A stretch of 64,000 nt of DNA from Streptococcus mitis (GCF_003943935.1 NZ_RJOB01000005.1:124001-188000); one strand, 5' to 3'; positions 18,010 through 27,385 are shown, counted from the first letter of the stretch. Made by a program: numbers and translations. The notes: generated by a model from the letters alone, not told the origin.

Positions 18010-19287
18010 ATGAATCCAATCCAAAGAGCTTGGGCTTATGTCAGCAGAAAACGACTGAGAAGTTTTATTTTATTTCTGATTTTATTGGTCCTCTTGGTCG
18101 GAATTTCAGCTTGTTTGACTTTGATGAAGTCCAATAAAACAGTGGAAACCAATCTTTATAAATCACTCAATACATCTTTTTCTATTAAGAAGATAGAAAA
18201 TGGTCAGACCTTCAAGTTGTCAGACCTAGCATCTGTAAGCAAGATTAAGGGACTGGAAAATGTCTCTCCTGAACTGGAGACGATTGCAAAATTAAAAGAC
18301 AAGGAAGCGGTGAGTGGCGAGCAGAGCGTGGAGCGTGATGATTTGTCATCTGCAGACAAAAACTTGGTTAGCTTAACAGCTCTTGAGGATTCATCTAAGG
18401 ATGTGACCTTTACCAGCTCGGCTTTCAATCTAAAAGAAGGGCGACACCTTCAAAAAGGGGATTCCAAGAAAATCCTGATTCATGAAGAGTTGTCTAAAAA
18501 GAACGGTATTTCGCTTCATGACAAGCTTCGCTTGGATGCTGGACAGTCAGAATCTGGCAAAGGACAAACAGTAGAGTTTGAGATTGTCGGTATCTTCTCT
18601 GGTAAAAAACAAGAGAAATTTACAGGCTTATCTTCCGACTTCAGTGAAAACCAAGTCTTTACAGACTATGAAAGTAGCAAAACCCTTTTGGGAAATGGTG
18701 AATCTCAAGTCAGTGCAGCTCGCTTCTATGTAGAAAACCCTAAGGAAATGGATGAACTTATGAAGCAGGTGGAAAACTTAGCCTTGGAAAGTCAAGGCTA
18801 CCAAGTCGAGAAGGAAAACAAGGCTTTTGAACAAATCAAAGACTCAGTTGCAACCTTCCAAACCTTCCTGACCATCTTCCTTTATGGAATGTTGATAGCA
18901 GGAGCTGGAGCCTTAATTTTGGTTTTGTCTCTCTGGTTGAGAGAAAGGGTCTATGAAGTGGGAATCCTTCTGGCACTTGGAAAAGGCAAGAGCTTGATCT
19001 TCCTACAATTCTGTTTAGAGGTGGTTTTGGTATCTCTTGGTGCTTTGCTTCCAGCATTTGCTGCAGGAAACGCAATCACATCCTATCTACTCCAAACTCT
19101 ACTAGCAAGTGGAGATCAGGCAAGCTTACAAGATACACTAGCCAAAGCAAGCAGTTTATCAACCAGCATCTTATCTTTTGCAGAATCCTATGTTTTTCTA
19201 GTTCTGCTTAGTTGCTTATCTGTAGCTCTTTGTTTCCTATTCTTATTTAGAAAATCGCCTAAGGAAATTTTATCATCTATTAGTTAA
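18010..19287 (+). CDS. vex1: FtsX-family ABC transporter permease Vex1
   Basis: 425 residues with the MacB/FtsX layout: one N-terminal helix (about 18-38), a large extracellular domain of about 250 residues (RxLxxGDSKKILIHEELSKKNG-like), and three C-terminal helices (about 290-420, with the FtsX motif RERVYEVGILLALGKGK). It pairs with Vex3 and the ATPase Vex2. An AGGAGGTGA-like GGAGGTGAC precedes the ATG and TATAAT at 17979-17984 is a likely -10. The Vex system exports or senses an envelope substrate that is not established. Confidence 0.9.
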   Translation: MNPIQRAWAYVSRKRLRSFILFLILLVLLVGISACLTLMKSNKTVETNLYKSLNTSFSIKKIENGQTFKLSDLASVSKIKGLENVSPELETIAKLKDKEAVSGEQSVERDDLSSADKNLVSLTALEDSSKDVTFTSSAFNLKEGRHLQKGDSKKILIHEELSKKNGISLHDKLRLDAGQSESGKGQTVEFEIVGIFSGKKQEKFTGLSSDFSENQVFTDYESSKTLLGNGESQVSAARFYVENPKEMDELMKQVENLALESQGYQVEKENKAFEQIKDSVATFQTFLTIFLYGMLIAGAGALILVLSLWLRERVYEVGILLALGKGKSLIFLQFCLEVVLVSLGALLPAFAAGNAITSYLLQTLLASGDQASLQDTLAKASSLSTSILSFAESYVFLVLLSCLSVALCFLFLFRKSPKEILSSIS

Positions 19288-19392
19288 TACTCTTCGAAAA
19301 TCAAATTTAAACCGTGTCAGCTTCGCCTTGCCGTACTCAAGTACAGCCTGCGGCTAGCTTCCTAGTTTGATCTTTGATTTTCATTGAGTATA
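19287..19392 (-). repeat. Short BOX element (C-A) between vex1 and vex2
   Basis: Begins ATACTCTTCGAAAATC on the last base of the vex1 stop codon and ends TTTTCATTGAGTATA, 13 bp before vex2. It carries no boxB and has the same GTACTCAAGTAC palindrome as the copy at 12677. Confidence 0.9.
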
Positions 19393-19405
19393 AGAAGGAG
19401 AAATC

Positions 19406-20053
19406 ATGACTTTATTACAATTACAAGATATTACCTACCGTTATAAGAATACTGCTGAAGCAGTCCTATATCAGATCAATTATAATTTTGAACCCGGAAA
19501 ATTTTACAGTATTATTGGGGAGTCAGGAGCAGGAAAATCCACTCTCTTGTCTCTACTGGCTGGTCTAGATAGTCCTGTTGAAGGTTCTATCCTTTTTCAA
19601 GGAGAAGACATTCGTAAGAAGGGCTATTCCTACCATCGCATGCACCATATTTCCCTGGTCTTTCAAAATTATAACTTGATAGATTATCTTTCTCCACTGG
19701 AAAATATCCGCTTGGTCAATAAAAAGGCAAGCAAGGATACACTGCTTGAACTTGGTTTGGATGAAAGTCAGATTAAGCGGAATGTTCTCCAGTTATCAGG
19801 TGGTCAACAGCAACGTGTTGCCATAGCTCGTAGTCTGGTCTCAGAAGCTCCAGTTATTCTAGCTGATGAGCCAACAGGAAATCTAGACCCTAAAACTGCT
19901 GGAGATATTGTCGAACTGCTCAAATCACTTGCCCAGAAAACAGGTAAATGTGTCATCGTCGTAACTCACAGCAAAGAAGTGGCACAAGCGTCAGATATTA
20001 CACTTGAGTTGAAGGATAAGAAACTGACTGAAACTCGCAATACTAGTAAATAA
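19406..20053 (+). CDS. vex2: ABC transporter ATP-binding protein Vex2
   Basis: 215 residues, the LolD/MacB-type ATPase. Walker [10 protein letters not shown] (about 38-46), Q-loop [17 protein letters not shown], signature [15 protein letters not shown], Walker [13 protein letters not shown] and H-loop VVTHS are all present. AGAAGGAGAAATC before the ATG is a good ribosome site and lies just after a BOX element. Confidence 0.95.
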   Translation: MTLLQLQDITYRYKNTAEAVLYQINYNFEPGKFYSIIGESGAGKSTLLSLLAGLDSPVEGSILFQGEDIRKKGYSYHRMHHISLVFQNYNLIDYLSPLENIRLVNKKASKDTLLELGLDESQIKRNVLQLSGGQQQRVAIARSLVSEAPVILADEPTGNLDPKTAGDIVELLKSLAQKTGKCVIVVTHSKEVAQASDITLELKDKKLTETRNTSK

Positions 20054-20070
20054 TTTGAGCTTTTTCAGTT

Positions 20071-20210
20071 ATACTCTTCGAAAATCTCTTCAAACCACGT
20101 CAGCGTCGCCTTACCGTAGATATGGTAGTCTTATCTACAACCTCAAAGCAGTGCTTTGAGCAACCTACGGCTAGCTTCCTAGTTTGCTTTTTGATTTTCA
20201 TTGAGTATTA
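20071..20210 (-). repeat. BOX element (C-B-A) between vex2 and vex3
   Basis: ATACTCTTCG at one end and TTGAGTATTA at the other, with one boxB-like core (CTCAAAGCAGTGCTTTGAG). It lies in the second gap of the same operon. Confidence 0.9.
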
Positions 20211-20247
20211 GAACTAAAAAATAGAACAACATCTAGAAAGGGAACCT

Positions 20248-21627
20248 ATGTTACACAATGCATTTGCCTATGTTACAAGGAAGTTTTTCAAATCGATTGT
20301 TATCTTCCTGATTATTCTCCTCATGGCTAGCTTGAGTTTGGTCGGCTTGTCGATCAAGGGAGCTACTGCCAAGGCTTCTCAGGAGACCTTTAAAAATATC
20401 ACCAACAGCTTCTCCATGCAAATCAATCGTCGCGTCAATCAAGGAACGCCACGTGGTGCTGGGAATATTAAAGGTGAAGATATCAAAAAAATCACCGAAA
20501 ACAAGGCCATTGAGTCTTATGTTAAACGCATCAACGCTATCGGAGATTTGACTGGCTATGAACTCATCGAAACGCCAGATACCAAGAAAAATCTGACACC
20601 TGACCGTGCCAAACATTTTGGAAGTAGCTTGATGATTACAGGTGTCAATGACTCCTCTAAAGAAGACAAGTTTGTCTCTGGTTCTTATAAGCTGGTCGAA
20701 GGTGAGCACCTAACAAACGACGACAAGGACAAAATCCTCCTGCACAAGGACTTGGCTGCAAAACACGGCTGGAAAGTAGGGGATAAGGTCAAGTTGGACT
20801 CTAATGTCTATGATGCAGACAATGAAAAAGGTGCCAAAGAAACAGTCGAAGTGACAATCAAGGGACTCTTTGATGGCCACAATAAGTCGGCAGTCACCTA
20901 CTCACAAGAACTCTACGAAAATACTGCTATCACAGACATCCATACGGCTGCTAAACTTTATGGCTACACAGAAGACACAGCTATTTATGGGGACGCAACT
21001 TTCTTTGTAACAGCAGACAAGAACTTGGATGACGTCATGAAAGAGTTGAATGGCATCAGTGGTATCAACTGGAAGAGCTATACACTTGTTAAGAGCTCAT
21101 CTAACTACCCAGCTCTTGAGCAATCCATTTCAGGTATGTACAAGATGGCCAACCTCCTCTTCTGGGGTAGCTTGAGTTTCTCAGTTCTTCTCCTTGCCCT
21201 CTTGCTCAGTCTTTGGATTAATGCCCGTCGCAAGGAAGTGGGAATCCTGCTCTCTATTGGTCTCAAGCAGGCAAGTATCTTGGGTCAATTCATCACTGAA
21301 TCCATCTTGATTGCCATTCCTGCTCTTGTTTCTGCTTACTTCCTAGCTACCTACACAGCGCGTGCAATCGGAAACACCGTTCTTGCTAATGTGACTTCAG
21401 GTGTTGCCAAGCAAGCCAGCAAGGCAGCTCAAGCCTCTAATCTTGGTGGCGGTGCAGAAGTAGATGGTTTTAGCAAGACCTTGTCGAGCCTAGATATTTC
21501 TATTCAGACATCAGACTTTATCATTGTCTTTGTTCTAGCCTTGGTTCTAGTGGTTCTCGTTATGGCGCTTGCTTCAAGCAATCTCCTTAGAAAACAACCA
21601 AAAGAGCTTTTGCTGGATAGCGAATAA
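20248..21627 (+). CDS. vex3: FtsX-family ABC transporter permease Vex3
   Basis: 459 residues, same layout as Vex1: a first helix at about 15-37, an extracellular domain to about 305, then three helices with the FtsX motif WINARRKEVGILLSIGLKQ. The extracellular domain contains the HKDLAAKHGWKVGDKVKLDS segment seen in MacB-like periplasmic domains. A stem-loop with T-rich tail directly follows the stop. Confidence 0.92.
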   Translation: MLHNAFAYVTRKFFKSIVIFLIILLMASLSLVGLSIKGATAKASQETFKNITNSFSMQINRRVNQGTPRGAGNIKGEDIKKITENKAIESYVKRINAIGDLTGYELIETPDTKKNLTPDRAKHFGSSLMITGVNDSSKEDKFVSGSYKLVEGEHLTNDDKDKILLHKDLAAKHGWKVGDKVKLDSNVYDADNEKGAKETVEVTIKGLFDGHNKSAVTYSQELYENTAITDIHTAAKLYGYTEDTAIYGDATFFVTADKNLDDVMKELNGISGINWKSYTLVKSSSNYPALEQSISGMYKMANLLFWGSLSFSVLLLALLLSLWINARRKEVGILLSIGLKQASILGQFITESILIAIPALVSAYFLATYTARAIGNTVLANVTSGVAKQASKAAQASNLGGGAEVDGFSKTLSSLDISIQTSDFIIVFVLALVLVVLVMALASSNLLRKQPKELLLDSE

Positions 21628-21634
21628 CAAACTT

Positions 21635-21680
21635 GCTACCTATTCTCCCCTAAATGGGGTATAATATAGGTAGCATTTTT
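21635..21680 (+). terminator. Stem-loop between vex3 and vncR, probable terminator
   Basis: GCTACCTAT (21635-21643) pairs with ATAGGTAGC (21666-21674), with an inner CCCC/GGGG step and an ATTTTT tail. The stem also contains a TATAAT at 21660-21665, so it could instead hold a vncR promoter in the downstream arm. Confidence 0.55.
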
Positions 21681-21769
21681 ATCTATTTTATCTTGATAAG
21701 GCCTCTTTCTTTCAGGATGAACTTGAGATGATTTACAAGAAATTTAAAGGAATGTGAAACGTTTTTTCT

Positions 21770-22426
21770 ATGAAAATTTTAATTGTAGAAGATGAAGAGA
21801 TGATCCGTGAGGGGATCAGTGATTATTTGACGGATTGTGGTTATGAAACTATTGAGGCAGCGGACGGTCAAGAAGCTCTGGAGCAATTTTCTAGCTATGA
21901 GGTAGCCTTGGTTTTACTGGATATCCAGATGCCCAAGCTCAATGGCTTAGAAGTTCTGGCTGAGATTCGTAAAACCAGTCAGGTTCCTGTCCTGATGTTG
22001 ACTGCATTTCAGGATGAGGAATACAAGATGAGTGCCTTTGCTTCGCTAGCAGATGGCTATCTGGAAAAACCCTTCTCCCTCTCCCTCTTAAAAGTAAGGG
22101 TAGATGCGATTTTCAAGCGCTATTATGATACGGGACGAATCTTCTCCTATAAGGATACCAAGGTGGATTTTGATAGCTACAGTGCCAGTTTAGCAGATCA
22201 AGAAGTGGCTATCAATGCCAAAGAGCTAGAAATCCTTGACTACTTGGTGAAAAATGAAGGAAGGGCCTTGACTCGTTCTCAGATAATCGATGCTGTCTGG
22301 AAGGTGACAGATGAGGTTCCTTTTGACCGTGTCATTGATGTCTATATCAAGGAATTGCGGAAAAAGCTGGACTTGGACTGCATCCTCACTGTGCGTAATG
22401 TTGGTTATAAATTGGAGCGAAAATGA
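21770..22426 (+). CDS. vncR: OmpR-family response regulator VncR
   Basis: 218 residues. Receiver domain with acidic pair ED near 7-8, phospho-acceptor D51 in VLLDIQMPK, T in LTAF and K in LEKPFS. The C-terminal winged helix (about 128-218) ends DRVIDVYIKELRKKLD...TVRNVGYKLE. The nearest Shine-Dalgarno-like run (AAAGG) is about 20 bases before the ATG, unusually far. No Pep27-type peptide gene is seen before it. It overlaps vncS by four bases. Confidence 0.95.
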   Translation: MKILIVEDEEMIREGISDYLTDCGYETIEAADGQEALEQFSSYEVALVLLDIQMPKLNGLEVLAEIRKTSQVPVLMLTAFQDEEYKMSAFASLADGYLEKPFSLSLLKVRVDAIFKRYYDTGRIFSYKDTKVDFDSYSASLADQEVAINAKELEILDYLVKNEGRALTRSQIIDAVWKVTDEVPFDRVIDVYIKELRKKLDLDCILTVRNVGYKLERK

Positions 22427-23751
22427 AACGAACAGGTTTGTTTACAAAGATATTTATCTATACCTTCTCGATTTTTAGTGTTCTGGTAATTTGCCTTCAT
22501 TTAGCTATTTATTTTCTCTTTCCCTCGACTTATCTGAGTCACCGTCAAGAAACCATTGGTCAGAAGGCAACAGCCATTGCCCAGTCCCTAGAAGGGAAGG
22601 ATAGGCAAAGTATCGAGCAAGTCTTAGACTTGTATTCCCAGACTAGTGAGATTAAGGGGGCGGTCAAGGGAGAGATGACCGAGGACAAGTTGGAGGTCAA
22701 GGAAAGTCTTCCTCTGGACACAGATCGCCAGACAACTTCACTCTTCATTGAAGAACGCGAGGTGACAACGCACGACGGTAGCACCATGACTCTCCAGTTT
22801 TTAGCATCCATGGATTTGCAAAAGGAAGCGGAGCAAATCAGTCTTCAATTTCTTCCCTATACCTTGTTGGCATCATTTTTGATTTCTCTCTTGGTGGCCT
22901 ACATCTATGCTCGGACCATTGTTGCCCCGATTTTGGAAATCAAGCGGGTGACCCGACGGATGATGGATCTGGATGCTCAAGTACGTTTGCGCGTGGATTC
23001 CAAGGATGAGATTGGTGATCTCAAGGAACAAATTAATAGCCTCTACCAGCATCTTTTGACTGTCATTGCAGACTTGTATGACAAGAATGAAGCCATTCTC
23101 CAGCTGGAGAAGATGAAGGTCGAATTCCTACGAGGTGCTTCTCATGAATTGAAAACACCTCTGGCTAGTTTGAAAATCCTGATCGAAAACATGAAAGAAA
23201 ATGTCGGTCGTTATAAGGATAGAGACCACTATCTGGGAGTAGCCTTAGGAATTGTGGATGAGCTCAATCACCACGTTCTCCAGATACTTTCTCTCTCGTC
23301 TGTACAGGAATTACGAGATGATAGGGAACAAATTGACTTACACCAGATGACGCAAAGTCTGGTTAAGGATTATGTCTTGCTCGCCAAGGAGAGAGGGCTC
23401 CAGATAGATAATAGTTTAACCCATCAGCAGGCTTATCTAAACCCATCTGTCATGAAGTTAATCCTGTCTAACCTCATTAGCAATGCCATTAAGCACTCTG
23501 TTCCAGGTGGCTTAGTTCGCATCGGGGAGAGAGAAGGAGAACTCTTTATCGAGAATAGTTGTAGCCCAGAAGAACAAGAAAAACTAGCCCAGTCTTTTTC
23601 TGACAATGCTAGTCGCAAGGCTAAGGGTTCTGGGATGGGGCTCTTTGTGGTCAAGAGTCTATTGGAACATGAAAAATTAGCTTATCGTTTTGAGATGAAG
23701 GAGAATCGTTTAACCTTCTTTATAGCTTTTCCAAAAGTTGCCCAAGACTAG
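22423..23751 (+). CDS. vncS: Sensor histidine kinase VncS
   Basis: 442 residues. Helices at about 10-32 and 145-167 flank an extracellular sensor domain; a HAMP domain follows (TIVAPILEIKRVTRRMMDLD), then the HisKA dimerisation helix with H241 in GASHELKTPLA and an ATPase domain with N-box NLISNAIKHS and G-box GSGMGLFVV. Phosphorylates VncR. The pair was studied in pneumococcus in connection with vancomycin tolerance, a link that is disputed. Confidence 0.95.
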   Translation: MKRTGLFTKIFIYTFSIFSVLVICLHLAIYFLFPSTYLSHRQETIGQKATAIAQSLEGKDRQSIEQVLDLYSQTSEIKGAVKGEMTEDKLEVKESLPLDTDRQTTSLFIEEREVTTHDGSTMTLQFLASMDLQKEAEQISLQFLPYTLLASFLISLLVAYIYARTIVAPILEIKRVTRRMMDLDAQVRLRVDSKDEIGDLKEQINSLYQHLLTVIADLYDKNEAILQLEKMKVEFLRGASHELKTPLASLKILIENMKENVGRYKDRDHYLGVALGIVDELNHHVLQILSLSSVQELRDDREQIDLHQMTQSLVKDYVLLAKERGLQIDNSLTHQQAYLNPSVMKLILSNLISNAIKHSVPGGLVRIGEREGELFIENSCSPEEQEKLAQSFSDNASRKAKGSGMGLFVVKSLLEHEKLAYRFEMKENRLTFFIAFPKVAQD

Positions 23752-23891
23752 GCAGAGAAAGGGTTTACATAGATGGAGTTAGAAGAAATTCAATCGAAAC
23801 TACGGGAAAAACTAGATTTTTTTGTCAAAAAGTGATAAAATGAACAATGTAAATGGGATGACCCATAAAAATATACAGGAGGCCTGATAAA

Positions 23892-24773
23892 ATGGCAATC
23901 GTTTCAGCAGAAAAATTTGTCCAAGCAGCTCGTGACAACGGTTATGCAGTTGGTGGATTTAACACAAACAACCTTGAGTGGACTCAAGCTATCTTGCGCG
24001 CAGCAGAAGCTAAAAAAGCTCCAGTCTTGATCCAAACTTCAATGGGTGCTGCTAAATACATGGGTGGTTACAAAGTTGCTCGCAACTTGATCGCTAACCT
24101 TGTTGAATCAATGGGTATCACTGTACCAGTAGCTATCCACCTTGACCACGGTCACTACGAAGATGCACTTGAGTGTATCGAAGTTGGTTACACTTCAATC
24201 ATGTTTGACGGTTCACACCTTCCAGTTGAAGAAAACCTTAAATTGGCTAAAGAAGTTGTTGAAAAAGCACACGCTAAAGGTATCTCAGTAGAAGCTGAAG
24301 TTGGTACTATCGGTGGTGAAGAAGACGGAATCATCGGTAAAGGTGAATTGGCTCCAATCGAAGACGCTAAAGCAATGGTTGAAACTGGTATCGACTTCTT
24401 GGCAGCTGGTATCGGTAACATTCACGGTCCTTACCCAGCAAACTGGGAAGGTCTTGACCTTGATCACTTGCAAAAATTGACAGAAGCTCTTCCAGGATTC
24501 CCAATCGTATTGCACGGTGGATCAGGTATTCCTGATGAGCAAATCCAAGCAGCTATCAAACTTGGTGTTGCGAAAGTTAACGTTAACACTGAATGCCAAA
24601 TCGCATTCGCTAACGCAACTCGTAAATTTGCTCGTGACTATGAAGCAAACGAAGCAGAATACGACAAGAAAAAACTCTTCGACCCACGTAAATTCTTGGC
24701 TGACGGTGTAAAAGCTATCCAAGCATCAGTTGAAGAACGTATCGACGTATTCGGTTCAGAAGGTAAAGCTTAA
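23892..24773 (+). CDS. fba: Class II fructose-bisphosphate aldolase
   Basis: 293 residues. Splits fructose-1,6-bisphosphate in glycolysis using zinc. The zinc-site segment AIHLDHGHYEDALECI holds Asp and His ligands, with further His residues in GNIHGPYP and VLHGGSGIP. Codon use is strongly biased (CGT, GGT, GAA, AAC), as expected of a very highly expressed gene. AGGAGG is placed before the ATG and a strong terminator follows. Following vncS matches pneumococcal order. Confidence 0.97.
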   Translation: MAIVSAEKFVQAARDNGYAVGGFNTNNLEWTQAILRAAEAKKAPVLIQTSMGAAKYMGGYKVARNLIANLVESMGITVPVAIHLDHGHYEDALECIEVGYTSIMFDGSHLPVEENLKLAKEVVEKAHAKGISVEAEVGTIGGEEDGIIGKGELAPIEDAKAMVETGIDFLAAGIGNIHGPYPANWEGLDLDHLQKLTEALPGFPIVLHGGSGIPDEQIQAAIKLGVAKVNVNTECQIAFANATRKFARDYEANEAEYDKKKLFDPRKFLADGVKAIQASVEERIDVFGSEGKA

Positions 24774-24794
24774 TCTAGCTGAATAATACAGATG

Positions 24795-24820
24795 AAACCT
24801 GCCCATTGGGTGGGTTTTTT
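24795..24820 (+). terminator. Terminator of fba
   Basis: AAACCTGCCCA and TGGGTGGGTTTTTT form a GC-rich stem with a T tail. Confidence 0.88.
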
Positions 24821-24832
24821 GGTGTGAATATA

Positions 24833-24882
24833 TTGTAGAAGAACCAATATTAAGTTGCTAAAAGGTTCTATTTTTTCTACAA
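24833..24882. repeat. Imperfect 50-bp inverted repeat
   Basis: TTGTAGAAGAACC and GGTTCTATTTTTTCTACAA are arms around an 18-base centre. It may be a small nonautonomous element or a second terminator; no second copy was noticed in the window. Confidence 0.45.
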
Positions 24883-25003
24883 TAATGCTATGAAAAAACT
24901 AAAATGTAATCTTGGTTTTAGAGAAGCTTTTTTGTTGTTTTAGTTTAAATAAATTTTAAAAATATTAATTAAGAAAATAATGAAATAATAGTAATTCAAC
25001 ATA

Positions 25004-25012
25004 TGGTATAAT
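25004..25012 (+). promoter_or_regulatory. Extended -10 promoter of the methyltransferase gene
   Basis: TGGTATAAT at 25004-25012, about 70 bases before the start codon, in very AT-rich sequence. Confidence 0.6.
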
Positions 25013-25084
25013 AGAATGAAATCAAGGAATGGCAATCTATTTACCTTAAATCGAAATAATATCAAGATACGAGGAGATTATAAG

Positions 25085-25849
25085 ATGAACAATTATATAA
25101 AATTAAATAAAGATAGATGGAATAATGTAAAAAATGACTATACTGAGCCATTGACACATGAAGAATTAGAAGAAGCTAGAAAACATCCAATTTCTGTTGC
25201 CTTAACTGTTGGGAAAAAAGTTCCAAAAGAATGGTTTGAAAAAGCAAACGGAAAAAAGATATTAGGTTTAGCTTGTGGTGGAGGACAACAGGGACCAGTT
25301 TTTGCTGTAAAAGGTTATGATGTAACCATAATGGATTTTTCTAAATCACAATTACAAAGAGATGACATGGTTGCTAAAAGAGAAGGCTTAAAAATCAATA
25401 CAGTTCAAGGTGATATGACAGAACCATTTCCATTTGAAAATGAAACTTTTGATATTATTTTTAATCCAGTTTCGAATGTATACATAGAAGATTTAAAAAA
25501 CATGTATAAAGAAGCTTCTCGAGTATTGAAAAAGGGTGGATTGTTAATGGTCGGATTTATGAATCCTTGGATATACATGTATGATGCTGATATTGTATGG
25601 GACAAACCTGATGAGGAACTGCTTTTGAAGTTTTCATTACCTTTTAATTCAAAAGAGCTTGAAGAGGAAGGAAAGATAACCATAAATCCAGAATATGGAT
25701 ATGAATTTAGCCATACTTTAGAAACTCAGATTAGAGGACAACTTAAAAATGGTCTTGCTATGATAGATTTTTATGAATCATGTGACAAAAGACATCGATT
25801 ATCACGTTATGGAAATGACTATATAGCTACACTTAGCATTAAATTATAA
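25085..25849 (+). CDS. Class I SAM-dependent methyltransferase
   Basis: 254 residues. SAM-binding motif I is present as ILGLACGGGQQGPVFA (about 58-73), followed by VTIMDFSKSQL and motif II/III VQGDMTEPFPFENETFDIIFNPVSN, and ASRVLKKGGLLMVGF. This is the Methyltransf_11 type acting on small molecules or lipids; the substrate is unknown. CGAGGAGATTATAAG supports the start at 25085. Its base composition is clearly more AT-rich than fba, and AT-rich spacers lie on both sides, which suggests later acquisition. Confidence 0.85.
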   Translation: MNNYIKLNKDRWNNVKNDYTEPLTHEELEEARKHPISVALTVGKKVPKEWFEKANGKKILGLACGGGQQGPVFAVKGYDVTIMDFSKSQLQRDDMVAKREGLKINTVQGDMTEPFPFENETFDIIFNPVSNVYIEDLKNMYKEASRVLKKGGLLMVGFMNPWIYMYDADIVWDKPDEELLLKFSLPFNSKELEEEGKITINPEYGYEFSHTLETQIRGQLKNGLAMIDFYESCDKRHRLSRYGNDYIATLSIKL

Positions 25850-25972
25850 TCTTATAGAACATACTTCAAGAGCATGGCCCGTTTTATGTTCCGTAAGGGT
25901 TAAAATCTAAATCTCAGTTTGTCTAAGTAAAATAATTAAATAAAATTAGAGAGAGGAAGTAAAAGCAGCAAA

Positions 25973-26176
25973 TTGCAGATACTTCCTTTTTTATTGTCAG
26001 AAATTCAAAAACGGAAAGTAGAATTTTTGGGAGAACTAAAAAATATTATCACAAAGAGAAAGATTGGAAAGACAACTGATGAGTTTATTGTATATTTCAA
26101 TGAAAATGCAACTGAAACAATCCAAGATAGACTGACAAGAATAATACTGAAGGAGCTTAGGAGAAAAATTGGATGA
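25973..26176 (+). CDS. Short hypothetical ORF, possibly a gene remnant
   Basis: 67 codons from TTG. The product is charged (SEIQKRKVEFLGELKNI, TIQDRLTRIILKELRRKIG) and helix-rich, unlike random AT-rich sequence, but a ribosome site is lacking (GAGGAAG is about 20 bases upstream). I do not recognise a family. It could be the end of a longer lost gene. Confidence 0.3.
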   Translation: MQILPFLLSEIQKRKVEFLGELKNIITKRKIGKTTDEFIVYFNENATETIQDRLTRIILKELRRKIG

Positions 26177-26247
26177 AAAGATGATTTTGAATTAAAAATA
26201 GAATTTTAAGAGAGAAATCTCTAATTTCACAAATTTTAGGCAAACGC

Positions 26248-26276
26248 TTGCATTCTAGTTTTTATTGGACTATAAT
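26248..26276 (+). promoter_or_regulatory. Promoter of the ABC-2 operon
   Basis: TTGCAT (26248-26253), a 17-base spacer and TATAAT (26271-26276), about 115 bases before the ATPase gene. Confidence 0.65.
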
Positions 26277-26391
26277 AGGTTGGTATAAAGCTTTCTGTAA
26301 TAATAAAATGTAGAAGGTGTAGAAAGTAAGGATTTAGAATATTTGTAGTTAAAAACACAATGTTGCTATTCCTTGCGATAGGGAGATAGAT

Positions 26392-27384
26392 ATGGCAATG
26401 ATAGAAGTGGAACATCTTCAGAAAAATTTTGTGAAGACTGTTAAGGAACCAGGCTTGAAGGGGGCTTTGCGTTCCTTTATTCATCCTGAAAAGCAGACCT
26501 TTGAAGCGGTCAAGGATTTGACCTTTGAGGTACCAAAGGGGCAGATTTTAGGCTTTATCGGAGCAAATGGTGCTGGGAAGTCAACCACCATCAAAATGCT
26601 GACAGGGATTTTAAAACCGACATCTGGTTTTTGTCGGATTAATGGTAAGATTCCGCAGGACAATCGCCAAGATTATGTCAAGGATATTGGAGTCGTTTTC
26701 GGACAACGAACCCAGTTATGGTGGGATTTGGCTTTACAAGAGACCTACACGGTCTTGAAAGAGATTTACGATGTGCCAGATTCGCTCTTCCATAAGCGCA
26801 TGGACTTTTTGAATGAAGTCTTGGATTTGAAGGATTTTATCAAAGACCCCGTGAGGACTCTTTCACTGGGACAACGGATGCGGGCGGACATTGCAGCTTC
26901 CTTGCTTCACAATCCCAAGGTACTCTTTTTAGATGAGCCGACCATTGGTCTGGATGTTTCGGTCAAGGATAACATTCGTCGCGCCATTACCCAGATCAAT
27001 CAGGAGGAAGAAACAACCATTCTCTTGACCACTCACGACCTGAGCGACATTGAGCAACTCTGTGATCGTATTTTTATGATTGACAAGGGACAGGAGATTT
27101 TTGATGGGACGGTTAGCCAGCTCAAGGAAACCTTTGGCAAGATGAAGACACTCTCCTTTGAACTGGTGCCAGGTCAAAGTCATCTCGTTTCTCACTATGA
27201 AGGGTTTTCGGATATGACAATTGATAGACAAGGGAATAGTCTCAACATTGAATTCGATAGTTCCCTCTATCAGTCGGCTGATATTATCAAGCAAACCCTG
27301 TCTGATTTTGAAATCCGCGATTTGAAGATGGTGGATACGGATATCGAGGATATTATCCGTCGCTTCTACCGAAAGGAGCTCTAA
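26392..27384 (+). CDS. ABC-2 type exporter, ATP-binding protein
   Basis: 330 residues. Walker A GANGAGKST (about 62-70), Q-loop VFGQRTQLWWDLALQET, signature LSLGQRMRADIA, Walker B VLFLDEPTIGLD and H-loop LTTHDLSD. The Q-loop FGQRxQLWWDL and the extended C-terminal domain are typical of ATPases paired with DUF990 permeases. Starts AUG with AGGGAGA upstream. The first gene of a tight three-gene operon (gaps of one base). Substrate unknown. Confidence 0.92.
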   Translation: MAMIEVEHLQKNFVKTVKEPGLKGALRSFIHPEKQTFEAVKDLTFEVPKGQILGFIGANGAGKSTTIKMLTGILKPTSGFCRINGKIPQDNRQDYVKDIGVVFGQRTQLWWDLALQETYTVLKEIYDVPDSLFHKRMDFLNEVLDLKDFIKDPVRTLSLGQRMRADIAASLLHNPKVLFLDEPTIGLDVSVKDNIRRAITQINQEEETTILLTTHDLSDIEQLCDRIFMIDKGQEIFDGTVSQLKETFGKMKTLSFELVPGQSHLVSHYEGFSDMTIDRQGNSLNIEFDSSLYQSADIIKQTLSDFEIRDLKMVDTDIEDIIRRFYRKEL

Positions 27385-27385
27385 G

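Larger units (their letters stand above)
25850..26391. other. AT-rich gap between methyltransferase and ABC genes
   Basis: 542 bp. Holds an inverted pair GAACATA/TATGTTC near 25857-25900, a possible small gene fragment at 25973-26176, and a good promoter at 26248-26276 for the ABC operon. Confidence 0.5.

Noticed and set aside
21654..21731. 25-codon ORF as a signal peptide for VncS
   Set aside because: It starts inside the hairpin, has no ribosome site, and does not resemble Pep27. Kept only as a remark.
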